Shown piece by piece: positions 22,229-27,196 of a stretch of 27,196 nucleotides of DNA. The stretch is taken from assembly GCA_038209965.1 (NCBI GenBank), contig JBBQXF010000067.1:1-27196 (forward strand), read 5' to 3'. How positions within the stretch are numbered: position 1 is the stretch's first letter; every line of letters begins with the position of its first letter. This DNA comes from JALONO01 sp038209965 (GTDB lineage: Bacteria; Bacteroidota; Bacteroidia; Cytophagales; Thermoflexibacteraceae). The notes under the pieces are model-generated. The model saw only the letters and a list, made by a program, of their open reading frames with translations. It had not been told where the DNA came from and did no database searches. The position numbers and the translations under genes were made by a program.

Positions 22229-23428
22229 ATGTCATTGATCGAGCAATCATTTGCGGTGCAATACCACTACCGCACCTATTTTACCGAAGGGCTGTTTCAA
22301 CCCCAAAATCCTTTACTGAGCGACGTGCTGGCCGCCATTCCCAGTCAAAACGGCCCTCGCAAGTGCCTGTTTGTGCTCGATAGCGGGGTGGCTGAGGCGC
22401 ACCCTTCGCTCAGTGGCGATATTGCCCACTACACGGCCCACTTTGCCGAGGTGATCGACCAGCGCGGCGACGCACTGCTGGTGCCCGGGGGCGAGGCGTG
22501 CAAAAACGACACCGCCCAGCTCAACCGGGTATTGACTGCCATCCACGAACGCGGCATTTGCCGCCATTCGTACGTGATCGCCATTGGGGGCGGGGCGGTA
22601 CTGGACATGGTGGGGTTTGCGGCCGCCATTGCCCACCGGGGGGTGCGCCTGATCCGCGTACCCACGACCGTGCTGGCCCAAAACGACTCAGGCGTGGGGG
22701 TCAAAACCAGTTTCAATTTTTTTGGCAAGAAAAACTTCTTGGGCACTTTTCAGCCGCCAGTGGCGGTGTTGAACGATTGGCAGTTCCTCACCACCCTGAG
22801 CGACCGCGATTGGCGGTCGGGCATTGCCGAAGCCATCAAAGTGGCCTTGATCCAGGACAAAGCATTTTTTGACCAAATAGTGCACGACTGCGGCCAACTC
22901 AATGCCCGTGACCTGCCCACGATGAACCGCCAAATTTATCGCTGTGCCCAACTGCACATTCAGCACATCGCCAATCGGGATCCGTTTGAATCTGGTTCCT
23001 CGCGCCCCCTGGATTTTGGCCATTGGGCGGCCCACAAGCTGGAGCAACTGACCCACCACCAGCTCCGGCACGGCGAGGCAGTGGCCATCGGGATAGCCCT
23101 TGATGTCACCTATTCGTGGCTGGCCGGCCGGATTGCCGAGGCCGAATGGCGGCAGGTAATCGACCTGATCAGCGGCTTGGGCTTTGAGCTGTTTGTACCC
23201 GAGCTGGCCCAGCAGTTGGCCCAGCCCGACCATCCCGATTGTGTGCTCAGTGGCCTGCAAGAGTTCCGCGAGCACCTCGGTGGCCAACTGACCATCATGT
23301 TGCTGGATAAACTGGGGCAAGGGGTGGAAGTTCACGAAATGGATTTGGCCCTTTTGCGCCGCGCCATCGCTATCTTGCAAACCGAGCAAGCTGCCCTGCG
23401 CCAGTCCAGCCTCCTGATCGAGGCCTGA
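22229..23428 (+). CDS. eboD: 3-dehydroquinate synthase-like sugar phosphate cyclase, EboD type
   Basis: NAD- and metal-dependent cyclase of the dehydroquinate synthase superfamily. The 399 residues contain the NAD-binding GGGAVLDMVGF near residue 120, the VPTTVLAQNDSGVGVKTSFN block, and metal ligands in AEAIKVAL (Glu near 201), His265 in SSRPLDFGHWAAHK and His281 in RHGEAVAIG. The length and the stretch around SSRPLDFGHW resemble EboD, the cyclase of the ebo cluster found in cyanobacteria and other phyla, rather than AroB of the shikimate pathway, which is shorter. The start at 22229 (MSLIEQSFAVQYHY) is the natural one; 61 upstream open codons are AT-rich and not conserved-looking. No other ebo gene is within the window. 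The exact product is unknown; an aromatic-pathway role cannot be excluded. Confidence 0.82.
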   Translation: MSLIEQSFAVQYHYRTYFTEGLFQPQNPLLSDVLAAIPSQNGPRKCLFVLDSGVAEAHPSLSGDIAHYTAHFAEVIDQRGDALLVPGGEACKNDTAQLNRVLTAIHERGICRHSYVIAIGGGAVLDMVGFAAAIAHRGVRLIRVPTTVLAQNDSGVGVKTSFNFFGKKNFLGTFQPPVAVLNDWQFLTTLSDRDWRSGIAEAIKVALIQDKAFFDQIVHDCGQLNARDLPTMNRQIYRCAQLHIQHIANRDPFESGSSRPLDFGHWAAHKLEQLTHHQLRHGEAVAIGIALDVTYSWLAGRIAEAEWRQVIDLISGLGFELFVPELAQQLAQPDHPDCVLSGLQEFREHLGGQLTIMLLDKLGQGVEVHEMDLALLRRAIAILQTEQAALRQSSLLIEA

Positions 23429-23515
23429 GCCGGTTCTATGCAAGCCAATTGACCAGCCAACCCTTACACAATCGCGAATAAACGAAAACCACTAAACGGC
23501 TGATTGCTCTCACCT

Positions 23516-24307
23516 ATGCGCGTTTTAAAGTTGACCTTGGCCCAACAACTGGCCATTTTCTGTGTGGGATTGCTCTTGGTAAGCGTTGTCTTGGGGCGGC
23601 AGCGGCCCACATTGCCCAAGCAGGAAGCGGTCACGGCCCTGGATTCGGCCTTGATCCGGCTGGTTCCCGATAGCCTGATCACCGCTATCGGGCCGAAAAC
23701 CTTGGCCTTTGGCAAATCGCGGCGGTTGCGGCGCAAGCAGCGGATCTACGACGAGGGCGGCCGATCGGCGTACCGGGTGCTGCTTACTGGCGACTCAATG
23801 GGCGACGGCCTTTACCTTGCTTGGCGCAAGGATCGGAAAAAAGGGCGTTTCGATCTCCGTTACGCCCCTTGGTATGGCTCTTCGTCCGAAGACTGGGGAA
23901 CCACCACCCATTTGGAAGCCCTGATTGCCGACTACAAACCCTCATTGGTTGTTTTCTCCCTCGGATCCAACGATTTATTGAACCATAAAGTAAAGCAGAG
24001 CGGTAAATACATCCGGGAAATTGTGCGGCAATTGGGCAAAACGCCCTACGTGTGGGTTGGCCCACCCAATTGGCAAACTGACACGGGGATCAACGACTTG
24101 ATCGTCAAGTATGTGGGCAAGAAATATTTTTTCATTTCCAAGGATCTCACTTTGGCCCGCCAGCCCGACGGCATCCATGTCAGTTTTGCGGGATCGGAAA
24201 TTTGGGCCGACACGATCAACCACTGGATCGATCGCAACCCGTATTATTCATTCTCATTGACCGGCCGCCGCGTGGCCAAAGGATATGGCGCGGCCAGTGC
24301 GCGGTAG
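23516..24307 (+). CDS. Membrane-anchored SGNH/GDSL hydrolase
   Basis: A 263-residue esterase or acyltransferase-like protein. One hydrophobic segment at about residues 11-27 anchors it or serves as an uncleaved signal, followed by a basic linker. SGNH blocks are present in order: the nucleophile Ser94 in LLTGDSMGDGL, Asn152 in SLGSNDLL, and the catalytic pair Asp218 and His221 in PDGIHVSFAG. Such proteins in bacteria often remove or add acetyl groups on envelope glycans, but no acyltransferase partner (MBOAT) is adjacent. The start at 23516 is chosen over a TTG four codons earlier. It follows the EboD-like gene by 87 bases and is convergent with the RNA ligase gene. Confidence 0.86.
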   Translation: MRVLKLTLAQQLAIFCVGLLLVSVVLGRQRPTLPKQEAVTALDSALIRLVPDSLITAIGPKTLAFGKSRRLRRKQRIYDEGGRSAYRVLLTGDSMGDGLYLAWRKDRKKGRFDLRYAPWYGSSSEDWGTTTHLEALIADYKPSLVVFSLGSNDLLNHKVKQSGKYIREIVRQLGKTPYVWVGPPNWQTDTGINDLIVKYVGKKYFFISKDLTLARQPDGIHVSFAGSEIWADTINHWIDRNPYYSFSLTGRRVAKGYGAASAR

Positions 24308-24336
24308 TGGATCTGGGAACAATATGACCACCTGCC

Positions 24337-25362
24337 CTACCCTTCCACCTCGTTGCGAAAGGGCTTGGCAAACGGGGGCTCGATCTGGTGCCAAATGTAG
24401 GGAGCATAGTTTTTGCCATCCAACATGGCAAACAACACCCGGTGGTGCGGCAGGGCCAGAAAGTAGGCCGCCGTGGCTTTGCGATCGCCCAAATCGCGGA
24501 AATGGGCCCGGCACTCGGTCTCGATGGCAGCATATTGGGCCAGCAAATCGGCGCGGGTGGCCCTGACCCAATTATAGAACTCATCGGGCACGCGGTCGAG
24601 CAGTGCTTCAAAATTGTGGCCAAAACGCAAGGTTTCCCAAACGGTTTTGGACGATACTTGGGTCAGGAGCCGATGCAAGCGCAGGTATTCCTCAAATTTG
24701 ATCTTCACCCGGAAATCATTGGCAAACTTGACCACAAAACCTTCGCGGTTGTCTTCGGCCAAGGATTTAAGGGTTTGGTAGTCACTCACCCCATCGTAGC
24801 GTTTGGCCAGCGGAAAGCCGATTTCGGGCAGGGGCTGGTCGGCCCCGGTGGCAATGTCGACCACGGCCAACAGCACCAGATCTTCGCGGGCGCCATAGTC
24901 CACCACTATCCGGTTGGTGGGGTAAATGATCTCAAACAAATAGGTATGCGCTGGGTTCAAGTGGGCCAACACGTGGGCATAGCGGGCGTGCAGACAGCGG
25001 GTGGCCCACAGCGCTTGTTCGGAGGCGAACGATCCCCGGCTGGCCATTTGGGGCTGGCCGTCCAGCCAGTAGAGGATGCCCAGTGAACCGTCGAGCTTCT
25101 CAAAAACCTCAAAATCACCGATGGGCAGATCGCCGGGCTGGTGTTCTACCAAATTGAAAAACTTGACGAACGGCCGGGCCACCACTTCCCCTCGCCCATC
25201 GAGGATCAAGCCCCGGCAAGCCAAAGTGACGGGGTTCCACGCCCGCTGGAACTGGGCCAGTTGGGTATAGTTGTAGATGAACAGATCGGCCTCTGGGTGT
25301 TTTTGCACCATGATGAGTTTATCGGCCAATTGTTGCTGTAGTTCTGTGGGGGAAAATAACAT
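24337..25362 (-). CDS. T4 Rnl1-type RNA ligase
   Basis: ATP-dependent RNA ligase that seals 3'-OH and 5'-phosphate RNA ends. The 341 residues follow T4 RNA ligase 1 as I recall it: FIYNYTQLAQFQ, ACRGLILDG, then RPFVKFFNL, nucleotidyl-transfer motif I K-L-D-G-S with the adenylated Lys89, the SRGSFASEQA block, motif IIIa FEIIYPTNRIVVDYG, motif IV EGFVVKF from Glu207, and motif V with Lys220 and Lys222. The C-terminal domain is less conserved, as in this family. It starts five bases after the preceding barrel-protein gene, so the two are probably co-transcribed. No polynucleotide kinase-phosphatase or anticodon nuclease is in view. A cellular role in RNA repair is inferred; the substrate is unknown. 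Confidence 0.9.
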   Translation of the reverse strand: MLFSPTELQQQLADKLIMVQKHPEADLFIYNYTQLAQFQRAWNPVTLACRGLILDGRGEVVARPFVKFFNLVEHQPGDLPIGDFEVFEKLDGSLGILYWLDGQPQMASRGSFASEQALWATRCLHARYAHVLAHLNPAHTYLFEIIYPTNRIVVDYGAREDLVLLAVVDIATGADQPLPEIGFPLAKRYDGVSDYQTLKSLAEDNREGFVVKFANDFRVKIKFEEYLRLHRLLTQVSSKTVWETLRFGHNFEALLDRVPDEFYNWVRATRADLLAQYAAIETECRAHFRDLGDRKATAAYFLALPHHRVLFAMLDGKNYAPYIWHQIEPPFAKPFRNEVEG

Positions 25363-25367
25363 CGTGT

Positions 25368-26192
25368 CTAAAAAAGTCCTTTTCGTTTCTTCTTGGTGGT
25401 TTTTTTGGCTGGAACCGGCTTTTTCTGACTGCTTTTCTTCTGTTGCTCAAACTCCGCTTTTTCCTTTCGCAATTGTTCCTCAATTTCTTGGCGCCGCTGG
25501 ATCTTGCGCTCCTTGCGAACTTGATCTTGGCCAGGATCCGCATAGTTGAGGGGAACATACACCGCCACTTTTACCCGGAACACATTGTCCTTGTTGCCCG
25601 TTCCCAGTTGGCCAATATTGTCCAAATAAGCGGTGCGGGGGTTGAGCCAGTTGGCCTCCAAGCCCACGCCGAAATCGTTGGGGAAAAAATAGACCGCGCC
25701 AAAACCAGTGGGAAGTACCAAAGCCGTGTTGGGCAGCGTCTCGTCCAAGGCCCGCGTTTGGGGAGCAGTGGCCAAGTCGTTGCCCCGGTCATCGCGGACG
25801 GTGAACCGGACAAAACCGAAGCCCTGGCTTACATATACTTGGTAGTTGGCCGTCTTTAAAATGTTGAAATGCAGGTTAAAACTTGCATTGGCAAATTGGG
25901 TGGTAAAAAAACGGTTGGGCAATCCATCGGGCGAACTGAAGCCAAGAGAATTGCCCGTGATCCGGCCCACGTTAAAATCGAGAACCGGGTTCACCCAGCG
26001 GTTTTTGGACCATTGAATGGAGAAGTTGAACAAGGCGGACCATTTCTGGTAATTGCCCAGTTCGCCTTTGTGGGCGGCCGGGCCAGTGCCGCCCATCAAG
26101 TAGAGGTTGACCAAGCGCCGATCGGCCGCGGGCGATTGGGCCAAAGCACCACAACTGAGGAGCAGGCAGCAAAAGATGGGTAACAATTTCAT
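25368..26192 (-). CDS. Outer-membrane beta-barrel-like protein with lysine-rich C-terminal tail
   Basis: I do not know a named family for this 274-residue protein. The signal peptide MKLLPIFCCLLLSCGALAQS is clear, so the start at 26192 is chosen over a longer frame of 39 further codons. Residues 30-220 alternate polar and aromatic or hydrophobic residues (for example VNLYLMGG, FNFSIQW, YQVYVSQGFGFVRFTV, VFRVKVAVYVPL), the pattern of an outer-membrane barrel of roughly eight strands. The last 60 residues are a charged helix (ERKIQRRQEIEEQLRKEKAE) and then a Lys-rich tail (KKPVPAKKTTKKKRKGLF), unusual for the end of a barrel. It lies between the dihydroorotase-like gene (40-base gap) and the RNA ligase gene (5-base gap) on one strand. 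Confidence 0.78.
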   Translation of the reverse strand: MKLLPIFCCLLLSCGALAQSPAADRRLVNLYLMGGTGPAAHKGELGNYQKWSALFNFSIQWSKNRWVNPVLDFNVGRITGNSLGFSSPDGLPNRFFTTQFANASFNLHFNILKTANYQVYVSQGFGFVRFTVRDDRGNDLATAPQTRALDETLPNTALVLPTGFGAVYFFPNDFGVGLEANWLNPRTAYLDNIGQLGTGNKDNVFRVKVAVYVPLNYADPGQDQVRKERKIQRRQEIEEQLRKEKAEFEQQKKSSQKKPVPAKKTTKKKRKGLF

Positions 26193-26232
26193 AACGTTGA
26201 CGGGAGATGGGTTACAGAACCACGCGTTTCCT

Positions 26233-27196
26233 TCAAAAAGTGCCAGAATCGAGCCAATATTGCGATTGGTTGAACACGCCCAGGGCCCGCCCCCGGAGTT
26301 TGTGGCCAATCAGTGGTGTATTTCGCGATTTTGAACGAAAATCTTTCGCCGATACCACCCATTCTAGGTCGGGGTGAAACAGGGTGAGGTTGGCCATTTC
26401 CCCGGGCCGGATCTGGGGCTGCGGCAAGCGCAGGATCTGGCGCGGGCGGCTGGTGAGGGTGGCCAGCAAGGCATCCAGTGACAATTCACCGAAAGTATTG
26501 GCCACCGCAAAAGAGGTTTCCAAGTTGATCATCCCAAACTCGGCCAGATCAAATTCCAGTTTTTTGCCCTCTTCATCTTGGGGCTGGTGGGCCGATACCA
26601 CCACATCGATGGTGCCGTCGGCTAGGCCCGTCCGCAGCGCAGCCCGGTCGGCCATTGTGCGCAAGGGCGGCTTGGTTTTGAGGTAGGTGTCAAAATCGGC
26701 CAGATCCTCGTCCGTAAAGGCCAAATGGTAAGAAGCCACGTCGCAGGTCACGTCCAGCCCTTTGGCTTTGGCCTCGCGCACTAGGGCCAGCGAAGCCGCC
26801 GCCGAGATGCCCGCTACGTGCAGCCGCCCACCCGTGTACTCGAGCAGTTGCAAGTCCCGGCGCAGGCCCATCGCCTCGGCCAGGGCGGGCATTCCGGGCA
26901 GGCCCAATAGCGTGCTGGCGATGCCCTCGTGCATGGTTCCGTGCTGGGTGAGCGATTTTTCATCGGGCAAATTGATGAGCAAACCGCCAAACTGTTTCAG
27001 GTAATAAAATAGCTTGAGGATCAGACTTGTCTTAAAAATAGGCAGGTAACCATCGGAAAATGCCACTGCCCCGGCATGGTGCAGGTCCATTAGTTCGCTC
27101 ATCTCCTCCCCGGCCAAATCGGCGGAAGCTGCCCCAATCACGTGGAGGGCCACCGGCGAATGAGCGGATCTGGCCCGCACGTAGGCCAACGCTTCT
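26233..27196 (-). CDS. Dihydroorotase-like amidohydrolase, 5' end outside window; probably non-catalytic
   Basis: C-terminal 321 or so residues of a class I dihydroorotase homologue (pyrimidine synthesis; PyrC makes dihydroorotate from carbamoyl-aspartate). The frame is open through the right edge, and the apparent start at 27189 is just an internal TTG. Family blocks include GAVAFSDG, HEGIASTLLGLPGMPALAE, DVTCDVASYHLAFTDEDL, TKPPLRT, and the C-terminal LRGRALGVFNQ. Ligand positions look altered: INLPDEKSL stands where HxED is expected, ASYHL where PHHL is expected, and SAHQPQDEE (Ala codon at 26590-26592) where SDH is expected. The N-terminal HxH is outside the window. This resembles the inactive PyrC' proteins that support aspartate carbamoyltransferase. 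No pyrB is in view. Confidence 0.85.
   Translation of the reverse strand, partial: EALAYVRARSAHSPVALHVIGAASADLAGEEMSELMDLHHAGAVAFSDGYLPIFKTSLILKLFYYLKQFGGLLINLPDEKSLTQHGTMHEGIASTLLGLPGMPALAEAMGLRRDLQLLEYTGGRLHVAGISAAASLALVREAKAKGLDVTCDVASYHLAFTDEDLADFDTYLKTKPPLRTMADRAALRTGLADGTIDVVVSAHQPQDEEGKKLEFDLAEFGMINLETSFAVANTFGELSLDALLATLTSRPRQILRLPQPQIRPGEMANLTLFHPDLEWVVSAKDFRSKSRNTPLIGHKLRGRALGVFNQSQYWLDSGTF

Noticed and set aside
22688..23443. Minus-strand frame of 251 codons
   Set aside because: Antisense to the EboD-like cyclase; His- and Gln-rich composition typical of a shadow frame.
1..27196. CRISPR arrays, insertion sequences, prophage genes, restriction or toxin-antitoxin systems
   Set aside because: No direct-repeat array, transposase, integrase, methylase or toxin-like reading frame was seen on either strand.

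Overview
The window looks like chromosomal DNA of a Bacteroidota bacterium, probably Cytophagia-, Saprospiria- or Sphingobacteriia-like. The evidence is the gene content (rpsP-rimM-trmD with a long S16 tail, a DUF2264 protein, SPOR and LysM/RlpA-like secreted proteins, an EboD-type cyclase), the near absence of Shine-Dalgarno sequences, and repeated TAnnTTTG elements upstream of genes, which is the Bacteroidota -7 promoter consensus. No species can be named from sequence alone. No rRNA, tRNA, CRISPR array, insertion sequence or prophage gene was found.

Layout. 1-1455: truncated lipoprotein M1 aminopeptidase (minus). 1710-8085: a minus-strand run sbcD-sbcC-DUF2264-nucleoside phosphorylase, with sbcD and sbcC overlapping by ATGA. 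8173-9896: accA followed by a small secreted protein (minus). 10009-10785: SDR oxidoreductase (minus), divergent from folP (10909-11748, plus). 11936-13054: secreted SPOR protein (plus), convergent with the rpsP-rimM-trmD operon (13174-15026, minus). That operon is divergent from hisH (15177-15785, plus), which is followed by anmK (16010-17212, plus). 17214-20212: glycosyltransferase, ppa and a second glycosyltransferase (all minus). 20535-20962: a broken small gene. 21142-21999: LysM/RlpA-like protein. 22229-24307: EboD-like cyclase and an SGNH hydrolase (plus). 24337-27196: a minus-strand cluster of a dihydroorotase-like protein, an outer-membrane-barrel protein and a T4 Rnl1-type RNA ligase.

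Most genes are housekeeping: DNA end processing (SbcCD), fatty acid synthesis (AccA), folate (FolP), tRNA and ribosome maturation (TrmD, RimM, S16), histidine (HisH), muropeptide recycling (AnmK), pyrophosphate removal (Ppa) and cell-envelope building. The less ordinary part is the right third. It holds a STAS-like gene with a homopolymer frameshift and an upstream in-frame stop, an EboD-like cyclase with no other ebo genes in view, a phage-type RNA ligase with no repair partner in view, and a dihydroorotase homologue lacking expected metal ligands. I did not find a clear new multi-gene system; the pyrC-like/OMP/RNA ligase cluster is the nearest candidate.
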